A DNA stretch of 7,667 nucleotides from an uncultured Acidobacteriota bacterium. GTDB taxonomy: Bacteria > Acidobacteriota > Blastocatellia > Pyrinomonadales > Pyrinomonadaceae. The notes beneath the pieces are model-generated. The model saw nothing but the letters and a program-made list of their open reading frames with translations. It did not search any database and was not told the DNA's origin. The stretch's first letter is position 1. Every line of letters begins with the position of its first letter. Both the position numbers and the translations under genes were made by a program. The DNA is taken from positions 1 through 7,667 of the forward strand of contig CAMLKY010000081.1 in the NCBI GenBank assembly GCA_946480545.1. The letters are read 5' to 3'. Shown piece by piece: positions 1 to 5,548 of the stretch.

Positions 1-415
1 CGTTTTTCGGTATCGACGGTGTGAATTTTCCCCAGTGCGTCAGGACGACGGGCTTTCCTTTTAGCGTCACCCGTTCAAGCGTGAGCAGCAGATCCCGCGG
101 CTTGAAAGTCTCGAACATGTTGTCCTCGCCGTAGCTCTGAAAATAGATCATGAGCTTCGTACCTGCGACCTTCGCCGTGCAGATCAGGTCCACCGAAGTC
201 TGGTATCCCTGACTCTCGAGGCTGGCCGCCAGACCGCCGTCCTCGTCATCGAACACCCGTAGCGTATGCGTGATAAAGATCGGCGAGCCGCCCGCGTTCT
301 TACCGCCATCCTCGTCGAACGTGTACATACCCTTCCACTCAGACTGGGCCGTTGCTGCCGCGACCGCGACAAGCAGAACCAAAACACATGACAGAAGCTC
401 GATGGTCTTTCTCAT
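1..415 (-). CDS. Small secreted protein, DUF5991-like (3' end outside window)
   Basis: Reads from an ATG at 413-415 and is still open at the window edge after 138 codons, so the C-terminus is missing. Residues 1-24 form a signal peptide: a basic start (MRK), a hydrophobic core at about 6-22, and a probable cut after A-T-A-Q. The mature part begins with a W-K-G-x-Y-x-F-D-E-D-G-G motif (27-38) and has G-Y-Q-T-S (70-74), Y-G-E-D-N-M-F (95-101), a D-L-L-L-T-L segment and H-W-G-K-F near the visible end. From memory this pattern resembles the DUF5991 family of short exported proteins; the molecular function is unknown. It most likely acts in the periplasm or outside the cell. The Shine-Dalgarno sequence is weak (GGA about 6 nt before ATG). 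It is divergent from the envelope operon starting at 473, with only 57 bp between them. Gene existence is well supported; the family name is moderately sure. Confidence 0.82.
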   Translation of the reverse strand, partial: MRKTIELLSCVLVLLVAVAAATAQSEWKGMYTFDEDGGKNAGGSPIFITHTLRVFDDEDGGLAASLESQGYQTSVDLICTAKVAGTKLMIYFQSYGEDNMFETFKPRDLLLTLERVTLKGKPVVLTHWGKFTPSIPKN

Positions 416-463
416 GGCAATTCCAAAGTTGAAAAGTGTATTCTTTTTAAGCCGGGCGGCACG

Positions 464-469
464 ATTATA
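464..469 (-). promoter_or_regulatory. Candidate -10 box for the 415 minus-strand gene
   Basis: On the minus strand this is a perfect TATAAT, about 49 nt upstream of the ATG at 415, which predicts an untranslated leader of roughly 40 nt. The region 17 nt further upstream (TGGCTA) matches TTGACA at only 3 of 6 positions and lies inside the first codons of the gene at 473. The match to sigma-70 consensus is seen; use as a promoter is inferred. Confidence 0.45.
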
Positions 470-472
470 GCA

Positions 473-1000
473 ATGAAGGAAAGGTATAGCCAGATTCTAG
501 GTCTCGTGCTTACATTCATTTACGGAGTGTTTATCGTTTTCCTGTATGCCGCCGAGCCGCGTTCGATCGAGGAGATCACGATCAAGGCCAAGTCGACTGT
601 CGAGAACGCAGTCACGAAAGGCGAGGTGATCGTCGGTACGTACCAGGTAGATGCCGCCGCTTTCAACCAAGGGCTGCAGGCTTTTCGACAGGATAACTTC
701 ATCGCCGCACGCGATGCGTTTCAGCGGGCCGATCCGGAGCGGCGTGATCCGCGAACGCAGTTCTACATCGCCTACAGCTTTTACAGGCAGGGTTGGGGAC
801 GGCTGTCGAACGACGACGCATTGTTCAAACAGGCCCTCGACATGACCGAGCGGGTGGCGGCCCTCGATCCAGCATATCGTTCTGACGATCCGGATCTAAA
901 GCTCCGCACGGCTGCTGAGCTGCGTCACGAGCTTGAGGAAGGAATGCGCGTGACCGCGGACGATTTCAACCCGCTGCGCCTGGCGAACGAACGAAAGTAG
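473..1000 (+). CDS. Membrane-anchored TPR-like protein, first gene of a three-gene envelope operon
   Basis: A 175-residue protein of no family I can name. Residues 8-27 are a hydrophobic segment after a short basic start (MKERYSQ); no clear cleavage site follows it, so it looks like an N-terminal membrane anchor with the rest outside the cytoplasm. Residues about 60-133 look like two TPR-type helical hairpins: F-N-Q-G-L-Q-A-F-R-Q-D-N-F-x-x-A-R-x-A-F (64-83), then F-Y-I-A-Y-S-F-Y-R-Q-G (97-107) and a helix ending in A-L-D-P (130-133). This suggests a protein-protein contact role. No Shine-Dalgarno sequence is evident before the ATG. The stop TAG is followed directly by the ATG of the next gene, so the two are probably translationally coupled. 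The partners in the operon are a six-span membrane protein and a secreted LolA-like protein; function unknown, likely a component of an envelope assembly. Confidence 0.82.
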   Translation: MKERYSQILGLVLTFIYGVFIVFLYAAEPRSIEEITIKAKSTVENAVTKGEVIVGTYQVDAAAFNQGLQAFRQDNFIAARDAFQRADPERRDPRTQFYIAYSFYRQGWGRLSNDDALFKQALDMTERVAALDPAYRSDDPDLKLRTAAELRHELEEGMRVTADDFNPLRLANERK

Positions 1001-1771
1001 ATGCAGAACGAACTTGAGCGCACAGAGCAGGTAGACGTTACCGGAGAGCTCGTAGACACGGGCACCGAGGACCTGGCGGCTGTCAAAGCTGGTGACATCG
1101 CGCTATCCCCGAAAGCATCCGCCGAGACGGCGAGCAGGCCGTATGCGGTCCGTTACATTCTCCTGCCGGCGATCTTTTTATCGGTAGCTCTCTTTGGCGG
1201 GTTACGGCTGAGCGGTATCGACTCGTCGTTCATCTTCCTGAAACCGGCGCTCATCTGTCTGATCTTCGCCGCAGTGCTGATGGCACTCTATTTTCGATCG
1301 GGCCTTCTGAGCTTTCACGGCTGGTTCTCGGAAGATCTGAGCACGCTCAAGAACATCGCGAACGGAGCCGTGCTCGCATCACTTTTCGCCGCAACCACAC
1401 AACTCTTCAACTCACTTCTTCCCGAGCAGGGTGTTCCCTTCTGGATCGTCGCCTTCTGTTTTTTCTGGACCCTTTGGAACAACCTTTTCGCCGATTTCGA
1501 CACAAAGAAACTGTTGCGAAGCCTTGGCGGTCTTTTTGGACTCGCATTCCTGGTCAAATATCTTGTGCTCGCGAACCTCGCCGCACCTGAGGGAAGGACA
1601 TGGTTTGAAAGGATCATCGAGAATCCGGGTCAGGAAGCGATGACCTGGCTTTTGGATCTGCCGCGATTTTCCGCCGGCACGGGTTACATACAGTTCTTCG
1701 TCGCGGCTATTTACTTGTTCGGGCTTTACCTTCTGCCGCGATCGACGCGCGGCGATGATCGAGAAGTATGA
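1001..1771 (+). CDS. Polytopic membrane protein, about six transmembrane segments
   Basis: A 256-residue inner-membrane protein that I do not recognise. The first 47 or so residues are hydrophilic and acidic, then hydrophobic stretches follow at about 51-70, 79-97, 121-139, 147-164, 174-193 and 228-246. A charged loop lies at 98-118, and a longer loop at 195-225 holds W-F-E-R-I-I-E-N and W-L-L-D-L-P-R-F. The aromatic-rich fourth span contains F-W-T-L-W-N-N-L-F-A-D-F-D. I see no transporter, protease or kinase signature. The ATG abuts the stop of the upstream gene (TAGATG) and its own TGA overlaps the next ATG (ATGA at 1768-1771), so it should be made together with the TPR-like and LolA-like proteins and may form a membrane complex with them. 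Neither a clear Shine-Dalgarno sequence nor a separate promoter is visible, which fits translational coupling. Confidence 0.85.
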   Translation: MQNELERTEQVDVTGELVDTGTEDLAAVKAGDIALSPKASAETASRPYAVRYILLPAIFLSVALFGGLRLSGIDSSFIFLKPALICLIFAAVLMALYFRSGLLSFHGWFSEDLSTLKNIANGAVLASLFAATTQLFNSLLPEQGVPFWIVAFCFFWTLWNNLFADFDTKKLLRSLGGLFGLAFLVKYLVLANLAAPEGRTWFERIIENPGQEAMTWLLDLPRFSAGTGYIQFFVAAIYLFGLYLLPRSTRGDDREV

Positions 1772-3276
1772 GATCGAGATTTTTCCTTTTGTTCGCGGGC
1801 GTACTAATGTTCGCCCTCCCGGGGCTTGCTCAGAACCCGTCAAAGGTTCTGAAGGACGCCGAGAAGGCGATGGGCGGCGCCAAGGCGTTGCAGAGACTGA
1901 CATCCATACAGCGGCGTGGCCGCATCCGGCGTACAAGCGACGGCGCGACGGGCACGGTCGTAATCCAGAATTCGCGACCGAATCTCTACAACATCAGTTT
2001 CGATATTGACGGATTCGAACAGGAGTCGGGATACAACGGAAAATCCGGCTGGATGCGCGATTCGCGGAGTGGCCTGCGAACTTTTACCGGAGACGAGAGT
2101 GTGAGCTTTCAGGCGGAAGCCGCGTTCCGCAACTCGCTATGGCTGAATGCAAAGCGCGAGAAATTGAAAGCGGTATCCGGCGGCACGCGCGAGCTGAACG
2201 GTGTGAGGACCAATGTCCTTGATCTGACCTCGCCAAAAGGCATTTCGATAAAGCTGTATTTCGACGAAGCGACTAAGCGACTCGTGCGGGAAGAATTCAC
2301 TGCGGGTGATTCCACGCGGGCATTCGAGTATTTGGACTATCGATCAGTCGGCGGTGTGCAGCTCCCGTTTCGAATGAAGCTCGAGCTTGAAGGAGCGATC
2401 TACGATGTCGAATTTGATGACGTTCAGTCCAATGTGCAGATCGCGCGAAGCGAATTCGATTTCCCGGTCGAATCGGGCGCGCCGCTCCCGGATATTCAGG
2501 CTCTGCTCGCAGAGGTTCAAGCCAACGAGGACAAGGTCGAAAATATTCTCGACACCTACACATACCTGAGAAAGAGCACGCGGCGCGAGATGGGCAAGGA
2601 CGGCGTGCTGCGCGATACGGGTTCCGAAACTTATCAGCTTTCTTTCTACAAAGGATTCCGGATCGCGAGGATGACCGAGAAGAACGGCAAGCCTTTGTCC
2701 GCTTCAGATCAGGCCGATGAGGATAGGAAAGCCGCCGAGCGGGCCGAAGATATCGAGAAGACGATCGCTAAGCGTGAGAAACGCGTGGCCTCCGGAGGTG
2801 CACCGTCGGATGGCGATCGTATCTCGATCGCGGAGGTGTTGCGTGCGTCGAAACTAACGAATCCGCGTCGCGAGCGCTTTCGGGGCCGGGATGTCATTGT
2901 CTTCGATTTCGAACCGAACCCGGCATTTGATTACAAGAACGCGAAAAGCATGTTGAAGTTTTTCGGTAAAACGGCGGGTGCGATGTGGATCGATGAAAAG
3001 GACAAGCAGGTCGCCCGACTCGAGGCTTACCTTGCGGACAGCTTCAACATCGGGGGCGGGCTCGTAGCAAAGTTGAAAAAAGGAGCGTCGTTCACACTTG
3101 AACAAGAGCGTGTGAACGACGAGATCTGGCTGCCTTCGACGGCGGATATAAATCTTTCGGTACGAGTGCTTCTCGTAAAAGGTATCGATCTGAACGTCCT
3201 TGTGGAATCTTACGACTACCGAAAGTCGACGACCGAGGTTAAGGATGCAAAGGTCGACGACATCAGGCGAAACTAG
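1768..3276 (+). CDS. Secreted 502-residue protein with LolA/LppX-like N-terminal domain
   Basis: Residues 1-22 are a signal peptide (basic MRSR, hydrophobic core, probable cut after G-L-A-Q), so the protein is exported. The segment 23-235 resembles the antiparallel-sheet fold of LolA/LppX-type outer-membrane lipoprotein-sorting proteins: an early helix with A-E-K-A-M-G-G-A-K-A-L (31-41), repeated strands with S-G-W-M-R-D (93-98), then F-D-E-A-T-K-R-L-V-R-E-E (165-176) and Y-L-D-Y-R-S-V-G-G-V-Q-L-P-F-R (188-202). A charged helical linker lies at 314-340. The C-terminal part (about 350-490) has A-G-A-M-W-I-D-E-K-D-K-Q-V-A-R-L-E-A (403-420) and W-L-P-S (454-457) and may repeat the same sheet architecture, so the protein could bind two hydrophobic ligands or form a long trough. 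It overlaps the membrane-protein gene by 4 nt (ATGA) and ends in the CTAG that also stops the convergent PDZ gene. The fold is inferred from pattern only; the ligand is unknown. Confidence 0.85.
   Translation: MRSRFFLLFAGVLMFALPGLAQNPSKVLKDAEKAMGGAKALQRLTSIQRRGRIRRTSDGATGTVVIQNSRPNLYNISFDIDGFEQESGYNGKSGWMRDSRSGLRTFTGDESVSFQAEAAFRNSLWLNAKREKLKAVSGGTRELNGVRTNVLDLTSPKGISIKLYFDEATKRLVREEFTAGDSTRAFEYLDYRSVGGVQLPFRMKLELEGAIYDVEFDDVQSNVQIARSEFDFPVESGAPLPDIQALLAEVQANEDKVENILDTYTYLRKSTRREMGKDGVLRDTGSETYQLSFYKGFRIARMTEKNGKPLSASDQADEDRKAAERAEDIEKTIAKREKRVASGGAPSDGDRISIAEVLRASKLTNPRRERFRGRDVIVFDFEPNPAFDYKNAKSMLKFFGKTAGAMWIDEKDKQVARLEAYLADSFNIGGGLVAKLKKGASFTLEQERVNDEIWLPSTADINLSVRVLLVKGIDLNVLVESYDYRKSTTEVKDAKVDDIRRN
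3273..3276. other. Palindromic CTAG serving as stop codon for both convergent genes
   Basis: The plus-strand gene stops with TAG at 3274-3276 and the minus-strand gene stops with TAG read from 3275 to 3273, so the two coding regions overlap tail to tail by 4 bp. There is no room for separate terminators between them. A short inverted repeat (CGAGC, 4-nt loop, GCTCG at 3281-3294) lies inside the end of the minus-strand gene, but it lacks a proper T-run. Confidence 0.9.
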
Positions 3277-4088
3277 TTTCCGAGCTTGAGCTCGACTTGT
3301 TTTCCGTCACGCCTTACCCGAACCGACGTCGGAGTTACCGGACCCTTGAATTTGGTCTTCTCAGCAAGCGGTCGTCCATCGATGGCTTCGATAACATCTC
3401 CGGCGGCGATTCCCGCCCGCTGGGCCATGCTATTTTCCCTGGACGAACTCACCTTCCATGACCCACTCACGAAGTCTGCCTGGACGCCTATGATCCCGAA
3501 AACGTCCGCGACCGGTATGGTCCCGCCGCCGAGCCCGGGAGGCGAGATAGTGTTTGCCGATCCCAGGGTGCGATCGATAGAACCGCCATTTGTCCGCACG
3601 TCAGCCGACGTATTGACCGAGCGGCGCGCGGTCGGAGCCCTTCTGATCGGCTCAGCGGCTCTTGCCCCAGCCATTTCGGTCTGAGCAAGCTCATCGTCCG
3701 CAAGCGGTCCCGAAACCGACGCGGCCGGTATTGGGGAAACAGACTGTGCCGGTGCAGGCTGCTGAGGTGCTGGCTGAGCGATGGGCGCTTCCCGCACCGA
3801 GGGATTCTGCACGACCTCGGGAACATTCGTGTCTCCCGTCGGACCGTAGAACAGTATGAACGCACCGATCACCAGCAACAGGCAGAGCGGTGCCGCGACT
3901 TTAAGAAACGGTATTATCCGCACGCCGCCCCGGGCATCCTTTCGTGCAGCGATCTTCGCCTTCACACCAAACTCGAAATTCTCCGGCGCATTAACGCGCG
4001 GCAGAGCACTCAACATCGAAGCGACCCTGTTTTCGGAATCCTGCGCGCTGTGCACGCCCATGCCATTTTGTGATTCCCTTTGATTCAT
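3273..4088 (-). CDS. Probable ECF anti-sigma factor with periplasmic PDZ-like domain
   Basis: A 271-residue single-pass membrane protein. The N-terminal part (1-55) is cytoplasmic, with S-M-L-S-A-L-P-R-V-x-A-P-E-N-F-E-F-G-V (24-42), a leucine/proline pattern I associate with small anti-sigma-like proteins next to Acidobacteriota ECF genes. A membrane span lies at about 60-81. A Pro/Ala/Gln-rich, low-complexity periplasmic stretch follows (82-195). The end (about 196-270) looks like a PDZ domain: V-F-G-I-I-G-V, then A-Q-R-A-G-I-A-A-G-D-V-I-E-A-I-D-G-R-P-L (222-241) and strands V-R-V-R-R-D-G-K-Q-V-E-L-K. The zinc anti-sigma motif (H-x3-C-x2-C) is absent; there is one His (13) and one Cys (69, in the span). 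The start lies 2 nt after the sigma factor's stop, with AAGGAAG about 11 nt upstream, which indicates coupled translation. Anti-sigma activity is inferred from position and topology; the PDZ call is well supported by pattern. Confidence 0.83.
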   Translation of the reverse strand: MNQRESQNGMGVHSAQDSENRVASMLSALPRVNAPENFEFGVKAKIAARKDARGGVRIIPFLKVAAPLCLLLVIGAFILFYGPTGDTNVPEVVQNPSVREAPIAQPAPQQPAPAQSVSPIPAASVSGPLADDELAQTEMAGARAAEPIRRAPTARRSVNTSADVRTNGGSIDRTLGSANTISPPGLGGGTIPVADVFGIIGVQADFVSGSWKVSSSRENSMAQRAGIAAGDVIEAIDGRPLAEKTKFKGPVTPTSVRVRRDGKQVELKLGN

Positions 4089-4090
4089 GC

Positions 4091-4723
4091 CTACAAATAC
4101 TTCCTTAACTTTTCCTTCAACAGTGCTCTCGCCCGGCTGATCCGCGATTTTGTAGTTCCAAGACCGAGCTCCAGGATCTGCGCGATCTCTTCGTACGATT
4201 TTCCTTCTATGTCGCGCAGCAATATCGGTACGCGATACTTCGGCGGCAGGGTCGCGATCGCGCGTGCGATCACGCGTCCCTGCTCGTCGTCAATCAACTC
4301 TTTGTCGGGCAAGGCCCGATCGTCGGCCGGTTGGAACTCGCTTGTATCCTCGACGTCCGTCTGGAACAGCCCCGTCAATGACAGGATCGTCCGCCGTTTA
4401 CGCCGCCTTATCTCGCTGATCGCGAGGTTGGTCGCGATCCGGTAGATATAGGTCGAAAATGCAAAATCCGTATGGTACCGGTCGATCGCGAAGTAAACCC
4501 TAACAAAGGTTTCCTGTGCAAGATCGACCGCTTCCTCGTAATCGTTCAAAAATCTGTAGAGGTAGTTCGTTATCGGGTTGCGATAGCGGCTCACAATAAC
4601 GGCGAACGCAGATTCGTCACCGTTCTTCGTCGCTTCGATGAGTGCATGGTCGGACAGTTGGGTATCAGGCACGTGGCGGGTTTGCACCTCCGGCTGCCTG
4701 GATTCGGCTATGTCCAACGGCAT
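4091..4723 (-). CDS. ECF-type RNA polymerase sigma-70 factor
   Basis: A 210-residue alternative sigma factor that directs core RNA polymerase to its own promoter set. Region 2 spans about 25-110, with E-S-A-F (37-40), A-V-D-L-A-Q-E-T-F-V-R-V-Y (65-77) for core binding and -10 recognition, and Y-I-Y-R-I-A-T-N-L (92-100) followed by a basic run R-R-R-K-R-R (106-111). A variable linker (112-150) joins it to region 4 (about 153-208): L-P-P-K-Y-R-V-P-I-L-L-R-D (159-171), G-K-S-Y-E-E-I-A (174-181) and a helix-turn-helix ending T-K-S-R-I-S-R-A-R-A-L-L (191-202). There is no region 1.1 or 3, as expected for ECF factors. I chose the ATG at 4721-4723; the frame stays open to 4861, but those 46 residues are basic and unlike any sigma N-terminus. 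No good Shine-Dalgarno sequence precedes it. The putative anti-sigma gene follows 2 nt after its stop. The exact ECF group cannot be set by eye. Confidence 0.93.
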   Translation of the reverse strand: MPLDIAESRQPEVQTRHVPDTQLSDHALIEATKNGDESAFAVIVSRYRNPITNYLYRFLNDYEEAVDLAQETFVRVYFAIDRYHTDFAFSTYIYRIATNLAISEIRRRKRRTILSLTGLFQTDVEDTSEFQPADDRALPDKELIDDEQGRVIARAIATLPPKYRVPILLRDIEGKSYEEIAQILELGLGTTKSRISRARALLKEKLRKYL

Positions 4724-4867
4724 ACATTCATACTTTTTTACACCAGTTCGCAACTCCCACAAAACCGGTCTACGTTTTGAAACACGCGCCTGCAGGTGCG
4801 AAGTTGCGAAACGTTTACGCGTATTCAGGGTGCCCGCTCGGAAGCCGGAGCACAACCTCAACCCAGG
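4724..4867 (-). promoter_or_regulatory. Leader region of the sigma gene with nested inverted repeats
   Basis: These 144 bp between the secreted-protein stop and the sigma start hold a perfect 9-bp inverted repeat (TTCGCAACT at 4747-4755, AGTTGCGAA at 4802-4810). It encloses two smaller dyads: a 16-bp near-palindrome at 4785-4800 (7 of 8 pairs) and CAAAAC/GTTTTG at 4760-4765 and 4774-4779 with an 8-nt loop. Read as minus-strand RNA this is an outer stem with two hairpins. It could be a structured 5' leader, or operator sites for regulation of the sigma gene. No convincing sigma-70 -35/-10 pair is visible. The repeats are seen; the role is inferred. Confidence 0.45.
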
Positions 4868-5473
4868 CTACAGTTCAGCACGGCGAATGGTCGCCACCAG
4901 AAACAGGGTGCCGCTGGTCTTTGGCAGGCTGATGGTCCCGACGAGCGTGGGTGTATTCGCCGGAAGACCGATCATGTTCATGTTCAGTCCGACGGATTCA
5001 TAATTCATCACCGGCAGAGGCTTACCCGTTTCGTCCTTGGTGCTGCCCACCCGAACCGGCACACGAGCACCGAATCGGAACAGGCGTGCCTGAAAACCGT
5101 TATCGATAGACCTGAAGTTCCCGATAGACCATTCGAGAAACGTCTGGGCGTCGGCTTCGTGCTCTTCGCCGAAGATGTTGCTGACGCTCTTGTAATCGAA
5201 ATTGCCGGTGTTGGAGATGCGGCCGAGATAGGTGTTCGCAAGCCGGTAATTTGAGAATGAAAAGTTGTTCTTCAGATGTCGCGAGATCGGAGAAAGACTT
5301 GCAGGCAGCTCGCCCTTTGAAGCGTCGTTCGAGCCGATAAGTATCTGAAGTGCGATCTCGTAGCTGGGCTCGAGGCGCGGAGCCGAATCCGGCTGGGCAA
5401 CCGCGGCCGAAACTAGAAGCAGAAATAGGAACGGAAGGATTAGAAACGAAGATATTCGTTTTGACTGGTTCAT
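4868..5473 (-). CDS. Secreted protein of unknown family
   Basis: A 201-residue protein I cannot assign to a family. Residues 1-26 form a signal peptide (basic MNQSKR, hydrophobic core 9-22, cut after A-V-A before Q27). The mature part begins with L-E-P-S-Y-E-I-A-L-Q-I-L-I-G-S (35-49), then has N-N-F-S-F-S-N-Y-R-L-A-N-T-Y-L-G-R-I (69-86), W-S-I-G-N-F (115-120), and a beta-rich end with L-P-A-N-T-P-T-L-V-G-T-I-S-L-P (170-184) and G-T-L-F-L-V-A-T-I. There are no cysteines and no lipobox, so it should be a soluble periplasmic or outer-membrane-associated protein made mostly of strands. A good Shine-Dalgarno sequence, AGGAG, lies 10 nt before the ATG inside a small hairpin. It sits 75 nt after a LolA-like gene and 144 nt before the sigma gene on the same strand, so it may share their transcription. 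Existence is firm; function unknown. Confidence 0.85.
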   Translation of the reverse strand: MNQSKRISSFLILPFLFLLLVSAAVAQPDSAPRLEPSYEIALQILIGSNDASKGELPASLSPISRHLKNNFSFSNYRLANTYLGRISNTGNFDYKSVSNIFGEEHEADAQTFLEWSIGNFRSIDNGFQARLFRFGARVPVRVGSTKDETGKPLPVMNYESVGLNMNMIGLPANTPTLVGTISLPKTSGTLFLVATIRRAEL

Positions 5474-5532
5474 TTTAGGTATTCTCCTAAGGAAAGATTC
5501 GGGAAAGTCGAATCATTCCACAAACCAGTCAA
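5461..5532 (-). promoter_or_regulatory. Possible structured 5' leader (three-way junction) over the start of the 5473 gene
   Basis: On the minus strand the leader has TTGACTGGTT (5532-5523) that pairs perfectly with AACCAGTCAA (5470-5461), which is codons 2-5 of the gene. Between the arms are GATTCG/CGAATC with a 7-nt loop (5514-5496) and TTAGG/CCTAA with a 6-nt loop (5490-5475). The Shine-Dalgarno AGGAG starts in the second hairpin, and the ATG lies between this hairpin and the closing stem. Such a fold would hide the ribosome-binding site. Alternatives: the first hairpin plus a T-rich tail may be a weak terminator of the upstream gene, or the repeat may be a DNA operator. TTGACT also resembles a -35 box but has no partner -10. 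The pairing is seen; the regulation is inferred. Confidence 0.45.
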
Positions 5533-5548
5533 TTGAAAGTTGCAAAAA

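Noticed and set aside
386..388. Cysteine 10 of the secreted 415 gene product as a lipobox
   Set aside because: L-L-S-C occurs too early, before the hydrophobic core ends; the normal signal-peptidase site near residue 24 fits better.
1412..1936. Minus-strand open frame of 174 codons across the membrane-protein and LolA-like genes
   Set aside because: It runs opposite two well-supported coupled genes, crosses their junction, and shows no domain or start signal.
3281..3294. CGAGC/GCTCG hairpin as terminator of the plus-strand operon
   Set aside because: The stem is 5 bp, the following T-run is broken (ACTTGTTTT), and the bases are needed to encode the end of the PDZ protein.
4840..4860. GC-rich bulged hairpin (GCTCGG/CCGGAGC) as terminator after the secreted-protein gene
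   Set aside because: It has a bulge and no T-run on the minus strand.
4724..4861. N-terminal extension of the sigma factor to an ATG at 4861 (46 extra residues)
   Set aside because: The extra residues are basic and unlike any sigma N-terminus, the stretch carries nested inverted repeats, and the ATG at 4723 gives the normal ECF length.
5504..5532. TTGACT at 5532-5527 (minus) as -35 of a sigma-70 promoter for the 5473 gene
   Set aside because: At 16-18 nt spacing no hexamer resembles TATAAT (GACTTT at best), so the bases are better explained as an arm of the inverted repeat.
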